Shown one piece after another: positions 7,834 through 16,743 of a DNA stretch of 42,132 nucleotides. A program made the translations under genes and the position numbers. This stretch comes from AP-15 sp035509615. GTDB taxonomy: Bacteria; Pseudomonadota; Alphaproteobacteria; ATCC43930; CGMCC-115725. The stretch covers positions 1 through 42,132 of the forward strand of contig DATJLK010000013.1 of assembly GCA_035509615.1 (NCBI GenBank), in the 5' to 3' direction. Position 1 is the stretch's first letter, and each line of letters begins with the position of its first letter. Below the pieces are notes generated by a model. It saw nothing but the letters and a program-made list of their open reading frames with translations, was not told the origin of the DNA and did no database searches.

Positions 7834-8774
7834 TGCCGGCGCTCCAGTTCATCGGCGAGTTCCGGCAGGACCTTGAATAAGTCGCCGACAAGTCCGTAAT
7901 CGGCGATCTGAAAGATCGGCGCCTCCTCATCTTTGTTGATGGCGACGATCACCTTGGAATCTTTCATCCCGGCGAGATGTTGGATCGCCCCGGAAATTCC
8001 GACCGCGATGTACAGCTCCGGCGCGACGATCTTTCCGGTTTGACCGACCTGGTAGTCATTGGGGACAAAGCCGGCATCGACCGCGGCACGTGAGGCCCCG
8101 ACCGCGGCACCGAGCTGATCGGCAACCTTTTCCAAGAGGTAAAAGTTCTCTCCCGACTGCATGCCGCGCCCGCCCGAGATGATGACCCTGGCGCTGGTCA
8201 ACTCCGGCCGCTCGGATTTTGACAACTCGGCGCGCACGAACTCGGACAGCCCGGCTTCACCGGTCGACGCCACGGTCTCGATCGGCGCCGACCCACCCGT
8301 CGCCTCACCCGGTGGAAATGCGGTGCCGCGCACGGTGATCACCTTGATCGGGTCCTTCGACTGCACCGTCGCCAAGGCGTTCCCGGCATAGATCGGACGG
8401 ACAAAGGTATCGGGCGCAACGACGGCACTGATATCGGAGATCTGCATCACGTCGAGCAGAGCCGCGACCCGCGGCATCAAATTCTTGCCCGCGGTGGTCG
8501 CGGGCGCCACCAAGTGCCCGTAATCTTGCGCGAGCTTGACCAAAAGCGGCGCCAGGTTTTCGGCGAGCCCATGCTCGTAGGCCGCATCCTCGGCCAGGAG
8601 GACGCGCCGTACGCCCGGGATCTGCGCCGCGGTCTCGGCGACGCCGCGGCAATCCTTGCCGGCGACGATAATGTCAACATCGCTGGCTGCAATCTCTTTG
8701 GCGGCGGCGAGCGCGTTGAGGGTGGCCGGCTTCAACGCATGGTTGTCATGTTCAGCGACGACGAGAACAGCCAT
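7830..8774 (-). CDS. etfA: Electron transfer flavoprotein alpha subunit
   Basis: The FAD-binding subunit of the ETF heterodimer, which collects electrons from acyl-CoA dehydrogenases and passes them to ETF-ubiquinone oxidoreductase. It has 314 residues, the usual length. The C-terminal FAD domain is clear: SARVIISGGRGMQSGENF, then QVGQTGKIVAPELYIAVGISGAIQH and INKDEEAPIFQIADYGLVGD. The start ATG 8774 overlaps the etfB stop by one base (TGATG); the stop overlaps the next gene by four bases. It forms the middle of a tightly coupled three-gene operon. Confidence 0.97.
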   Translation of the reverse strand: MAVLVVAEHDNHALKPATLNALAAAKEIAASDVDIIVAGKDCRGVAETAAQIPGVRRVLLAEDAAYEHGLAENLAPLLVKLAQDYGHLVAPATTAGKNLMPRVAALLDVMQISDISAVVAPDTFVRPIYAGNALATVQSKDPIKVITVRGTAFPPGEATGGSAPIETVASTGEAGLSEFVRAELSKSERPELTSARVIISGGRGMQSGENFYLLEKVADQLGAAVGASRAAVDAGFVPNDYQVGQTGKIVAPELYIAVGISGAIQHLAGMKDSKVIVAINKDEEAPIFQIADYGLVGDLFKVLPELADELERRQ

Positions 8775-9523
8775 CAGATCACCCGCGCCTCGGTCTTGAG
8801 TTTATCGACCAGTTCGGTAACCGAGCCGACCTTGCCTCCACCCTGACGCTTTGCCGGTTCCTCGACCTTGAGCACGGCGAGACGCGGCGTCACGTCGACG
8901 CCGAGCGCCTCAGGGGTCGTCGTCGCAATCGGCTTTTTCTTGGCCCGCATGATGTTGGGCAGCGAGGCATAGCGCGGTTCGTTCAAGCGCAGATCGGTCG
9001 TCACCACCGCCGGCAGTTTGATTGCAATGGTTTCAAGACCGCCATCGACTTCACGGGTCACCTCGGCATGGCCGTCGCTGATCTTGAGCTTCGAGGCAAA
9101 CGTCGCTTGCGGCCAGCCGAGCAGCGCCGAGAGCATCTGTCCGGTCTGGTTGCTGTCGTCATCGATTGCCTGCTTGCCGAGGATCACGATCTCCGGTTTT
9201 TCGTCGAGGATCACGGCTTTCAATAATTTCGCCACCGCGAGCGGCTGCAATTCGGCGTCGGTTTGCACGAGGATGCCGCGGTCCGCTCCCATCGCCAAAG
9301 CGGTGCGGATCGTCTCCTGGCACTGGGCGGCACCAAGCGAAACCGCGATCACTTCGCTGACGACCCCGGCCTCACGCAGCCGCAGCCCTTCCTCAATCCC
9401 GATCTCGTCGAACGGGTTCATTGACATTTTAACATTGGCGGTCTCGACGCCGCTGTGATCCGCCTTGACCCGGATCTTGACGTTGTAGTCGATGACCCGC
9501 TTGACCGCGACCAGCGCCTTCAT
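8774..9523 (-). CDS. etfB: Electron transfer flavoprotein beta subunit
   Basis: The partner of EtfA; binds AMP structurally and contacts the dehydrogenases. The 249-residue protein begins MKALVAVKRVIDYNVKIRV, as in other bacterial EtfB proteins. The family signature region is present around residues 117-160 (GKQAIDDDSNQTGQM...LGWPQATFASKL). The C-terminal recognition part MRAKKKPI with the Leu-rich region upstream is present. The start ATG 9523 is preferred over an in-frame ATG 18 bp upstream because GAGGA lies six to seven bases before it. First gene of etfB-etfA-hydroxybutyryl-CoA dehydrogenase. Confidence 0.96.
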   Translation of the reverse strand: MKALVAVKRVIDYNVKIRVKADHSGVETANVKMSMNPFDEIGIEEGLRLREAGVVSEVIAVSLGAAQCQETIRTALAMGADRGILVQTDAELQPLAVAKLLKAVILDEKPEIVILGKQAIDDDSNQTGQMLSALLGWPQATFASKLKISDGHAEVTREVDGGLETIAIKLPAVVTTDLRLNEPRYASLPNIMRAKKKPIATTTPEALGVDVTPRLAVLKVEEPAKRQGGGKVGSVTELVDKLKTEARVI

Positions 9524-9952
9524 TTCGATCCTCGCAATCATCGGCGGTGCGGCTGCACCGGCATCACGACCGCCGGAATTGCGGCGAATTTTGCATCCGA
9601 CCGCGGCGAAGGCAAGCCCCTGGTCGGCGACCGGTCGGTAAACCTGCGATCACGAGCCGGGGCTCGCACCGGGCGAGGCTGCCGCGCACAATCATCGCCA
9701 GGCCGGGCAAGACGCCGCCGCGCGAGCGGCATGCCGCGCAACCGGAGGCTCAATGGTTGGGCCGACCGGCGGTTTCCCTGCCGCTTCAGCCGTCGTGCCG
9801 GCCTCGATGTCAACCGTCGGCGCACGATGACGCAGTTAATTTTTTTGACGCATTTTTTTGATTGATCCATCGGGTTCACCAATTTTTGTGCCATCGTGAC
9901 GAATGCGGCTGCTCGGCGTTTGAAGCGTGTCACTAATCTCAAGGAGCGTGAC
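9524..9952. other. 429-bp divergent intergenic region
   Basis: Separates etfB (minus) from the secreted Asn/Gly-rich gene (plus). The etfB-proximal 300 bp are GC-rich with no convincing gene; reading frames there look like random GC-rich translation. The stretch 9835-9890 is clearly AT-richer, with two T-runs and a TTGACG at 9845-9850 that could be a -35 element, although I cannot see a good -10. It probably holds the promoters of both flanking units. Confidence 0.4.
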
Positions 9953-10504
9953 ATGCGCGTCCCTGCATTTCCGATCGTCGCGTCACTGGTTTTGCTTGCC
10001 GCCCCCGCCTTTGCCCAGAACGGTGCCCAGAACGGTGCGATGACCGGCAATCCCGCCGTCCAGAACGGCACTTCCGGTTACACCAACAACAGCAACACCG
10101 GCTATACCAGCAATGACACGACCAATGGCGGCCCCGGCGATCACAACGGGTGGAACGGTGCCGACAACGGCTCTATGCCGATGAATACCGCGGCCGGGCC
10201 GGCATGGTCGAACGGCTCGAATGTCAGCCAAGACACCCGCACACGGATCCGCCAATCGCTGGCACAATCGGGCTTTCGCGATGTCACGGTAAGGCCTGAA
10301 GCCTTTGTCATCCATGCCACGGCGCCGGACGGCTCGCGCGTCGTGATGCTGCTGCGGCCTGACGAAGTGACCGGTGTCATCGCACAGAGCGGGACTTCGA
10401 CCGGCGGCACCAATTACGACAACGGTAACGGCGGAAATAACGGCGCCGCCAATATGAATAACGGTTCCGGTAACAACGATAACGGCAACGGCACGGTGCG
10501 CTAG
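9953..10504 (+). CDS. Secreted Asn/Gly-rich protein of unknown function
   Basis: A 183-residue exported protein. ATG 9953 is preceded by AAGGAG six bases upstream, and a standard signal peptide (VASLVLLAAPAFAQ) follows. The mature N-terminal ~85 residues and the last ~45 are low-complexity, dominated by Asn, Gly, Thr and Ser (NGAQNGAM, YTNNSNTGYTSN, NNGSGNNDNGNG). Between them sits a compact globular segment of about 50 residues (RIRQSLAQSGFRDVTVRPEA then VIHATAPDGSRVVMLLRPDE) that looks like a small alpha/beta unit, similar in pattern to PepSY-like modules. No Cys, so no disulfides. Probably periplasmic or extracellular; role unknown. A strong hairpin follows the stop. Confidence 0.8.
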   Translation: MRVPAFPIVASLVLLAAPAFAQNGAQNGAMTGNPAVQNGTSGYTNNSNTGYTSNDTTNGGPGDHNGWNGADNGSMPMNTAAGPAWSNGSNVSQDTRTRIRQSLAQSGFRDVTVRPEAFVIHATAPDGSRVVMLLRPDEVTGVIAQSGTSTGGTNYDNGNGGNNGAANMNNGSGNNDNGNGTVR

Positions 10505-10540
10505 ACTAAACAACAAAGGCGCGGCCGATCCGATCGGGTT

Positions 10541-10575
10541 CAGGGCCTCTTTCTCGCGTCAGCGGAGAGGCCCTG
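10541..10575 (+). terminator. Terminator-like hairpin, 10-bp perfect stem
   Basis: CAGGGCCTCT (10541-10550) is perfectly complementary to AGAGGCCCTG (10566-10575), with a 15-base loop. It lies 37 bp after the secreted-protein stop and before the convergent RND gene end. The following bases (CTTCCTTC) are only moderately T-rich, so it may work with help or on both strands. Confidence 0.6.
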
Positions 10576-10654
10576 CTTCCTTCAGTTCAGCCGGTATCGG
10601 TGATATGCCGCGAAACCCTGTTTTAATCCGTGCGCCTGTCTGACCGGTCCCGGT

Positions 10655-13600
10655 CTATTCAGCACCACGCGAGTCGGCACGGCGCGAGCGGCGTGGCGCA
10701 AGCCGGCGAAACCAGCCGCCCGATCGCTCGCGGATCGTCTGGAAAGTGACGTAGAGCATCGGAATCACAAACAACCCGACCGCACTCGCCGCGATCATCC
10801 CGGCAAAGACCGGCGTCCCGACCGAGTGCCGGCTGATCTCGGCCGCACCCTGGGCGACGACGAGCGGATAGACGCCGAGGATGAACGCGAACGAGGTCAT
10901 CATCACGGCGCGAAACCGCAGACGCGCTCCGAGCACCGCGGCCTCGCGGATTTCCTTGCCGGCCTCGCGCTGGTCCTTGGCGAATTCAACGATCAGGATG
11001 CCGTTCTTGGCCGACATCGCGATCAGCACCACCAGCCCGATCTCGGCGTAGAGGTCGAGCGACAAATGGAAGATCAGGATGCCGACGAACGCCCCCAATA
11101 CGCCGACCGGCACCGACATCAGCACCGGCACCGGGATCATCCAGCTTTCGTAAAGCCCCACGAGAAACAGGAACGCAAACAGCACGGAGAGACCGAGGAT
11201 CGCGCCGGTCTGTCCCGCAGCCGCCTGCTCCTGATAGGCGGTGCCGGACCATTCATAGCTGTAGCCGGCGGGCAGGGTCTTGGCCGAGACCGCCGCCATT
11301 GCCGCCAGAGCGGTGCCGGACGAGGTGCCCGGCGACGGGCTGCCCTGGATCGGGATCGCGCGATAATTGTTGTAGCGCGTAATGGCTTGCGGCCCGACGA
11401 TGATGCCGGCATGGGCGATCGAGGCCAACGGTACGTCGTTGCCGTATTTGTTGCGAATATAGATCTGCCACAATGATCGGATATCGGTGCGATCGGCCGG
11501 CTCACCCTCGATATTGACCTGCCAGACCCGCCCGAAGAGGTTGAAATTGTTGATGTAGACGCCGCCCAACGTGGCTTGCAGGGTGTTGAACACGTCGCTC
11601 ATGGCAAGGCCCAGCGCCTGCGCCTTCTGGCGGTCGATGTTGAGATAGATCGACGGGTTGCTGGCGGTAAAGGTCGAGAACACGCGAGCAAGGCTGGGGT
11701 TTTGGTTGGCGGCGGCGAGCAGCCCCTGCATGACGCTGTTCATATCCGCGGGCTCCTGGCCTTCGAGGGCTTCGAGCTCGTACTGGAACCCGCCGGTAGT
11801 CGACAAACCGATGATCGGCGGCAGGTTGAACGGGATCACGGTTGCAGCTTGGATCTCCTGTCCGTCGCGGAACACCCGCGCGATCAGCGCCTGGGCAGAG
11901 TTGGCCGCACCCGCCCGCTGCGCAAACGGCTTTAGCGTCGGCACGACAAAGGCGGCATTCGGTTCGTTGACGCCATCGATGATCGAAAAGCCGATGATCG
12001 CGAAGATGTTCTGGACCTGCGGCATCGATCTGAGCAGAGCCTCGATGCGCTGAACCGCGTCGCTGGTGCGCGAAACCGAGGCGCCGTCCGGCAGTTGCAC
12101 CGAAATAAAGAACGCGCCCTGGTCTTCCTCGGGAAGAAACCCGGTCGGCGTCCGCAATGACAGCGCGTAAATCGCAGCGGCAGCCGCCAATATCGCGACA
12201 ACCCCGAGCGCCGCAACCCGGACGAGACGGCGCACGATCGCGGCATAGCCGTCGCGGACATTGTCGATGCGGCGCAAAACCCAGCCCATCACCCCGTGGG
12301 TCGGGGCGCCGGCCCGCAAAAACACCGCACATAATGCCGGCGACAGGGTCAGCGCGTTCAACGCCGAGATCGCCATCGCGACGCTGATCGTCACCGCGAA
12401 TTGGCGAAACAACGTTCCCGAAACGCCAGGAATAAAGGCGATCGGCACAAACACCGAGAACAACACGAGGGTGATCGCGATGATCGGTGCGGTGATCTCG
12501 GTCATCGCCTTCTTTGTCGCTTGGGCCGGCGACAATTCGGGCTCTTCCTCCATGACGCGCTGGACATTCTCGACAACGACGATGGCGTCATCGACAAGGA
12601 TGCCGATCGCCAGGACCATCGCGAGCAGCGAGATGGTATTCGCCGAATAGCCCAACAGCAGCAACACCGCGAAGGTGCCGATGACACTGACCGGCACCGC
12701 GACCGCAGGAATGAGTGTGGCGCGCAGACTTCCGAGAAAAAGAAACACGACGATCACGACCAGCGCGAACGCAATGACCAGAGTGATCAAGACGTCGTGG
12801 ATCGTGTCAAAGACGAATGTCGTCGTGTCGTAGTTGACGAGATATTTGAGGCCGGGCGGAAAGCGCTGGCTCAGGCGATCGAGATTGGCCCTGACCAGTG
12901 CTGCGGTTTTGACCGCATTGGCACCGGGTGAAAGATAAATGCCGATTGCCACCGCCGGCTTGCCGTTCAGGCGAGCCTCGATGTCCTGGTTCTGAGCACC
13001 GAGATCGACCCGGGCGACATCCTTGACGCGCAGCAGCGAGCCATCGGGGTTGGCGCGCAAAACGATGTTGCCAAACTGCTCGGGCGTTGTCAGCCGGCCC
13101 TGCGTCTGAACGTTCATCTGAAATTGCTGGTTTTTGGCGATCGGGCGCGCGCCGATCCGCCCTACCGGGGCGACCACGTTCTGCGCCTGGATCGCCGAGA
13201 TCACGTCGGTCGGGGTCAATTTCAGATTGTCGAGGCGCTGGGTGTCAAACCAGATGCGCATCGAATAATTGAGCGCGCCAAAGATATGCGCCTGACCAAC
13301 CCCCGGTGTGCGCGACAACACATCGAGCACATTGATGATCGCGTAATTGGTAATGAACAGCGGGTCCTGCTTGCCGGTTTCGCTATACAGCATGATGAAT
13401 TGCAAGACCGCCGATGACTTTTTCTGGATCGTCAACCCTTCCAGCTGGACTTCCTGGGGCAGCTGGGCAAGAGCGGTCTGGACCCGGTTGTTGACGTTGA
13501 CCGTGTCGATATCGGGGTCGCTGCCAAGCTCGAAACTGACAGTCAGGTTGTAACTGCCGTCATTTCCGCTCGTCGACTGCATATAGATCATCTTGTCGAC

Positions 13601-13816
13601 GCCGACCACCTGCGCTTCGATCGGCTGGGCGACGCTCGATTCGACGTTGGCGGCCGAAGCGCCAGGATAGGTCGCGGTGACCTGAACCTGCGGCGGAACA
13701 ATATCGGGGAACTGCGCGACCGGGATGCGGGTCAGCGCAATCAGCCCGGCTATCGTAATGACGAGCGCGATGACGACCGCCAGCCGCGGCCGGTCGACAA
13801 AGACTGCCGAGATCAT
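10655..13816 (-). CDS. RND efflux pump, inner-membrane subunit (HAE1 family)
   Basis: A 1053-residue AcrB/MexB-type proton-driven drug efflux transporter. It begins with the family's MISAVFVDRPRLAVVIALV helix and has two homologous halves, each with a large periplasmic loop. The proton relay is intact: the paired Asp in GILVDDAIVVVEN (helix 4) and the Lys in SAKNGILIVEFAKD (helix 10). The RTPTGFLPEEDQGAFF signature that starts the second half is also present. ATG 13816 overlaps the adaptor stop by four bases (ATGA). The C-terminus is short and Arg-rich. No TolC-like channel and no TetR/MarR regulator lies next to the pair, so the channel is presumably encoded elsewhere. Substrates cannot be inferred. 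Confidence 0.95.
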   Translation of the reverse strand: MISAVFVDRPRLAVVIALVITIAGLIALTRIPVAQFPDIVPPQVQVTATYPGASAANVESSVAQPIEAQVVGVDKMIYMQSTSGNDGSYNLTVSFELGSDPDIDTVNVNNRVQTALAQLPQEVQLEGLTIQKKSSAVLQFIMLYSETGKQDPLFITNYAIINVLDVLSRTPGVGQAHIFGALNYSMRIWFDTQRLDNLKLTPTDVISAIQAQNVVAPVGRIGARPIAKNQQFQMNVQTQGRLTTPEQFGNIVLRANPDGSLLRVKDVARVDLGAQNQDIEARLNGKPAVAIGIYLSPGANAVKTAALVRANLDRLSQRFPPGLKYLVNYDTTTFVFDTIHDVLITLVIAFALVVIVVFLFLGSLRATLIPAVAVPVSVIGTFAVLLLLGYSANTISLLAMVLAIGILVDDAIVVVENVQRVMEEEPELSPAQATKKAMTEITAPIIAITLVLFSVFVPIAFIPGVSGTLFRQFAVTISVAMAISALNALTLSPALCAVFLRAGAPTHGVMGWVLRRIDNVRDGYAAIVRRLVRVAALGVVAILAAAAAIYALSLRTPTGFLPEEDQGAFFISVQLPDGASVSRTSDAVQRIEALLRSMPQVQNIFAIIGFSIIDGVNEPNAAFVVPTLKPFAQRAGAANSAQALIARVFRDGQEIQAATVIPFNLPPIIGLSTTGGFQYELEALEGQEPADMNSVMQGLLAAANQNPSLARVFSTFTASNPSIYLNIDRQKAQALGLAMSDVFNTLQATLGGVYINNFNLFGRVWQVNIEGEPADRTDIRSLWQIYIRNKYGNDVPLASIAHAGIIVGPQAITRYNNYRAIPIQGSPSPGTSSGTALAAMAAVSAKTLPAGYSYEWSGTAYQEQAAAGQTGAILGLSVLFAFLFLVGLYESWMIPVPVLMSVPVGVLGAFVGILIFHLSLDLYAEIGLVVLIAMSAKNGILIVEFAKDQREAGKEIREAAVLGARLRFRAVMMTSFAFILGVYPLVVAQGAAEISRHSVGTPVFAGMIAASAVGLFVIPMLYVTFQTIRERSGGWFRRLAPRRSRRADSRGAE

Positions 13817-15078
13817 CGGCCTGCCTTGGCGGCGCCCGGTGCGGCCGGATGAGCACCCGCGCCGGCATTGTCGGGAGCGCCGTCGGCGGCAGCGTCATCG
13901 GGGCCACCCTGTATCGAGACCGGCGAAATTGGCGGCGGCGGGCTTGCCGGTCCGGGCGACACGACTTCGCCTGGGCGGGCGCGCTGCACCCCTTCCGAGA
14001 TGACCAGCTCACCCTCCTTGAGCCCGCTCGTCACGACCGCCGTCGACGGCGTCGACTGGCCGAGATGAATCCGCCTGATTTGCGCCCGGTTCTGCGCGTC
14101 GACGACATAGACGTAGTCGCCTTGCTGATCGGACAGCACCGCGGCGCGCGGAATGGCGAGCACCGACACCGGCTGCACCCCTTCGAGCAGCACGGTCACG
14201 AACTCGCCATCGGTCAACTCGCGCGCCCCAGGCTGCCCGATTTTCAAGCCCGGATGCACGAGGTTGGGGATGACCCCGCGCAAGGTGATCGTGTCGGTGG
14301 TCTGGGCGACGGTCGGCGACACGTAGTCGAGCCGCCCATTTACTGCGTAAATCTCGCCGGTCGGCAGCCGCAGCTTGATCACCACGGCGCGATAGCCGCC
14401 CTTTGCGGCGTAGCGGTCGCGCAGTTCGAGCCCGGTGCGCAGCGCGATCGGAAAGATCACATACATCGGGTCCTGACTGACGAGTGTGGCAAGCGTGCCG
14501 CTCGTCGGCGAGACGACGTTGCCTTCGGTGACTGCGGTCGCGCTAATTTTGCCGCCGATCGGCGCCAGGATCCGGGTGTAGCCGAGATTGATCTCGGCTA
14601 CTTGCAGCTGCGCCTGCGCGGCCGCGATCTGCGCTGCCAAAGAACGCTCATTGGCGAGGTTCTGGTCGTAGCTCTGCGTCTCGCCGGCGGGGGTTTTCAA
14701 CAGATACTGGGCGCGCGCCAGCTGCTGTTGGGCATAGGTGTGCTGCGCCTCCAGATTCGCCACATTGGCTTTGTCGGCATCGACCTGCGCCTGAAACGGC
14801 GGCTGCTCGAGTTCATAGAGCAGATCGCCCTTTTTAACTTCCGAGCCTTCGACAAATGCGCGCTTTTCGAGAAAGGCGGTAACCCGGGCGACGATTGCAA
14901 CCTTTCCGACGGCCTGGATGCGCCCGATAAATTGGTTGGTTTCGGTGATCTGTTCGCGCGTGACGCGCACCACACCCACCGCCGGTGGACCCGGCGCCGG
15001 CTGCGCTTTGGCGACTGGAGCCAGCACGATCAGTGCCAGCGCCGCGCAAAAAATTCTGGTCACCAAACCGCGGCCCAT
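13813..15078 (-). CDS. RND efflux periplasmic adaptor (membrane fusion protein)
   Basis: An AcrA/MexA-type adaptor that joins the inner-membrane pump to an outer-membrane channel. Domains in order: signal peptide (FCAALALIVLAPVAKAQ); lipoyl/barrel-sandwich half FIGRIQAVGKVAIVARV; alpha-hairpin from about residue 90 to 165 rich in Gln/Ala (AQHTYAQQQLARAQYLL); second lipoyl half YTRILAPIGGKIS; beta-barrel and membrane-proximal domains. The mature N-terminus lacks the lipobox Cys of AcrA, so it is probably not a lipoprotein. The last ~50 residues are a Pro/Ala/Asp/Gly-rich tail. The start ATG 15078 is chosen because it precedes the signal peptide directly; GTG 15102 is an alternative. Confidence 0.92.
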   Translation of the reverse strand: MGRGLVTRIFCAALALIVLAPVAKAQPAPGPPAVGVVRVTREQITETNQFIGRIQAVGKVAIVARVTAFLEKRAFVEGSEVKKGDLLYELEQPPFQAQVDADKANVANLEAQHTYAQQQLARAQYLLKTPAGETQSYDQNLANERSLAAQIAAAQAQLQVAEINLGYTRILAPIGGKISATAVTEGNVVSPTSGTLATLVSQDPMYVIFPIALRTGLELRDRYAAKGGYRAVVIKLRLPTGEIYAVNGRLDYVSPTVAQTTDTITLRGVIPNLVHPGLKIGQPGARELTDGEFVTVLLEGVQPVSVLAIPRAAVLSDQQGDYVYVVDAQNRAQIRRIHLGQSTPSTAVVTSGLKEGELVISEGVQRARPGEVVSPGPASPPPPISPVSIQGGPDDAAADGAPDNAGAGAHPAAPGAAKAGR

Positions 15079-15367
15079 CGCAGTGCACCATAGAGCCGGC
15101 ACATGGCCGCTTCAACCTGATTTGCCGGACCTGCCGAGGCAGCCGGCTTTCTGGCGTCAGCCTTGCGCCATCCCTTGGGCGGCGGTGGGACCGGGTGTTC
15201 CCGCCCCGGCCGGGGTCGCAGATCTCGGCCCGGCGGCAGTTTTCGGCTAACATCCCCGGCGAGCGCCAATACCGACCGGTGGGCCGTCAAATGTCTTTAT
15301 TCGCCGCCGAGGCTTGCTTGCTTTGTACCCCGGCATCGTGCCGGCGTACCACAGCCGAGGCCGTGCG

Positions 15368-15856
15368 GTGACAATACCGGCACCCTTTGACCATTACCGG
15401 GGCGAGGTCCTGCCCGAATGGATCGACCTCAACGGGCATATGAACCTTGCCTACTATACCGTTCTGTTTGACTACGCGAGTGACCTGTTGTTCGAGACGA
15501 TTGGTATCGGCCGCAGCTACAAAGATGCCACCGGGCACGGCACTTTTGTCGTCGAGACGCACAATCTCTACGAACACGAACTGCTGGTCGGCGAGCAGGT
15601 GCGGGTGGCCAGCCAGATCATCGCCGCCGATGACAAGCGCCTGCATGTCGCGCATGAAATGTACCGGCTCGCGGACGGCCGCCGCGCGGCGATGCAGGAA
15701 TTGATGTTTCTGGCGATCGATCTCGGCCGCCGCCGGGTCGCGCCGTTTCTCGAGGACGCCCGCGCCGCGGTGGCTGCCGCGGCAGCGGCTCATGCCCGCC
15801 TGTCGCGGCCGAATTGGGTCGGTCGGAGCCTCGCCATGCCGGCGCCGCGCAACTAG
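15368..15856 (+). CDS. Hot-dog-fold thioesterase (betainyl-CoA thioesterase-like)
   Basis: A 162-residue acyl-CoA thioesterase-family protein. The motif EVLPEWIDLNGHMNLAYYT with Asn-Gly-His-Met-Asn is typical of hot-dog thioesterases of the 4-hydroxybenzoyl-CoA thioesterase type. The best resemblance from memory is to the thioesterase domain found with L-carnitine dehydrogenase. No carnitine gene is adjacent, so the substrate is open. The start is GTG 15368, with GAGG eight bases upstream; a TTG at 15314 would add 18 residues without conservation. It is divergent from the RND operon and convergent with the next small gene. The C-terminal part is Ala-rich and probably helical. Confidence 0.8.
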   Translation: MTIPAPFDHYRGEVLPEWIDLNGHMNLAYYTVLFDYASDLLFETIGIGRSYKDATGHGTFVVETHNLYEHELLVGEQVRVASQIIAADDKRLHVAHEMYRLADGRRAAMQELMFLAIDLGRRRVAPFLEDARAAVAAAAAAHARLSRPNWVGRSLAMPAPRN

Positions 15857-15927
15857 CTCGCAAGCATGCTCGAAATCGGCGGCATCGGCGTCCCGCACCC
15901 AAACCAGGGTATGCGCCGCTGATGTCT

Positions 15928-16332
15928 TCAGCGCATCGCGTTGTGGATCAGATAATCGGCAAAGTCGCCAGGCCGGAGCTTGATTTCGACCGGGCCGCCA
16001 TCGCCGCTCAGCGCCCGCGACACCAGAATGTGATTTTCGACCCGCGGTGTGGTCAGCCGGAAGACACCGAGGGCACCCTTGAGCTTTGGATAAAGCCTGG
16101 GGTCGACCATCTTTTCCTTGGCCTCGAGCCGTGCCAGCACTTCGTCTTCGGCCAGATCATCGACTGCCCGCTTGCGCACGATCGTCCAATCGATCTCGCC
16201 GGCCCAGCCCCCGGCGGCAGCGGTTTTCGGGTCCTCCGCCGTGACCCCGACCTTATAGACATGTCGCCCAAGACCGACATCCGAGGCCCAGCGGGCGAGT
16301 TTGGCGCTGCGCGCGACATAGAGGAATCCCAT
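15928..16332 (-). CDS. Small protein of unknown function
   Basis: A 134-residue soluble protein starting at ATG 16332 with GGGAG about nine bases upstream. It begins GFLYVARSAKLARWASDVG and continues with HVYKVGVTAEDPKTAAAGGWAGEIDW. The YVARS...YKVGVT pattern is faintly like the start of GIY-YIG/T5orf172 folds, but the catalytic Arg and Glu of that family cannot be placed with confidence, so I do not assign it. The rest is mixed alpha/beta with Lys/Arg and Glu spread evenly. No signal peptide or membrane segment. It converges with the thioesterase gene (71-bp gap) and has no operon partner. Confidence 0.65.
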   Translation of the reverse strand: MGFLYVARSAKLARWASDVGLGRHVYKVGVTAEDPKTAAAGGWAGEIDWTIVRKRAVDDLAEDEVLARLEAKEKMVDPRLYPKLKGALGVFRLTTPRVENHILVSRALSGDGGPVEIKLRPGDFADYLIHNAMR

Positions 16333-16403
16333 TTTGCGTCGCTCCCGTGCACCGCAGGAATAGCAGAGAACTTTCATTCGTTTTAGCGCGGAGACTGCCG
16401 CAA

Positions 16404-16559
16404 TTGAACGATCGGGATCTTGCAATGCCGTTTTTGATCGGCGCCGCTATCGCCGCCACGACATTGATCAGCATGGCGCTTGGCCAGATCGACACCAGCC
16501 TTGAAGCTCTTGGCGTGTTGCTCGCCGCCGGCGTGCTGATGACCCTCAGAGAGGAATGA
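16404..16559 (+). CDS. Possible small two-helix membrane protein
   Basis: A 51-codon frame from TTG 16404 (GGAG about ten bases upstream) or 44 codons from ATG 16425. It encodes two hydrophobic stretches, PFLIGAAIAATTLISMALG and LEALGVLLAAGVLMTL, joined by a short polar turn (QIDTSLE), and ends in charged REE. This is the expected pattern of a small inner-membrane hairpin protein. It is divergent from the small unknown gene at 15928-16332 and followed by 184 bp before the hydrolase gene. The family is not recognised; a chance frame is possible. Confidence 0.4.
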   Translation: MNDRDLAMPFLIGAAIAATTLISMALGQIDTSLEALGVLLAAGVLMTLREE

Positions 16560-16671
16560 TCCTCCTGGATCGACCATGCGCCGATTCGCCGCAGACCCAA
16601 ACCCTCATTAAACCCTCAACAGCTGAGCTAATTCCCGCGCTGTTCTGCCGCCGCAAGGCACGGTTTACGAA

Positions 16672-16688
16672 GTGACATAAAGGGTCAC
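16672..16688. promoter_or_regulatory. Inverted repeat GTGAC-N7-GTCAC upstream of hydrolase gene
   Basis: GTGAC (16672-16676) and GTCAC (16684-16688) form a perfect 5-bp dyad with a 7-bp spacer, 56 bp before the hydrolase start codon, in an AT-richer stretch. The position and symmetry suit a repressor or activator operator. The binding protein is unknown; short dyads like this also occur by chance. Confidence 0.3.
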
Positions 16689-16743
16689 GTTTCGATACAC
16701 TCCTTCGCGCCTGGAGCCAGGCGTCGTTTGGGGGGTGTCAAAA

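Noticed and set aside
9538..10071. Minus-strand frame spanning the intergenic region upstream of etfB
   Set aside because: It reads antisense through the signal peptide of the secreted gene and across the AT-rich promoter region, with an unstructured Arg/Pro-rich product.
15928..16332. GIY-YIG nuclease assignment for the small unknown protein
   Set aside because: Only a faint YVARS...YKVGVT similarity; catalytic Arg and Glu cannot be placed.
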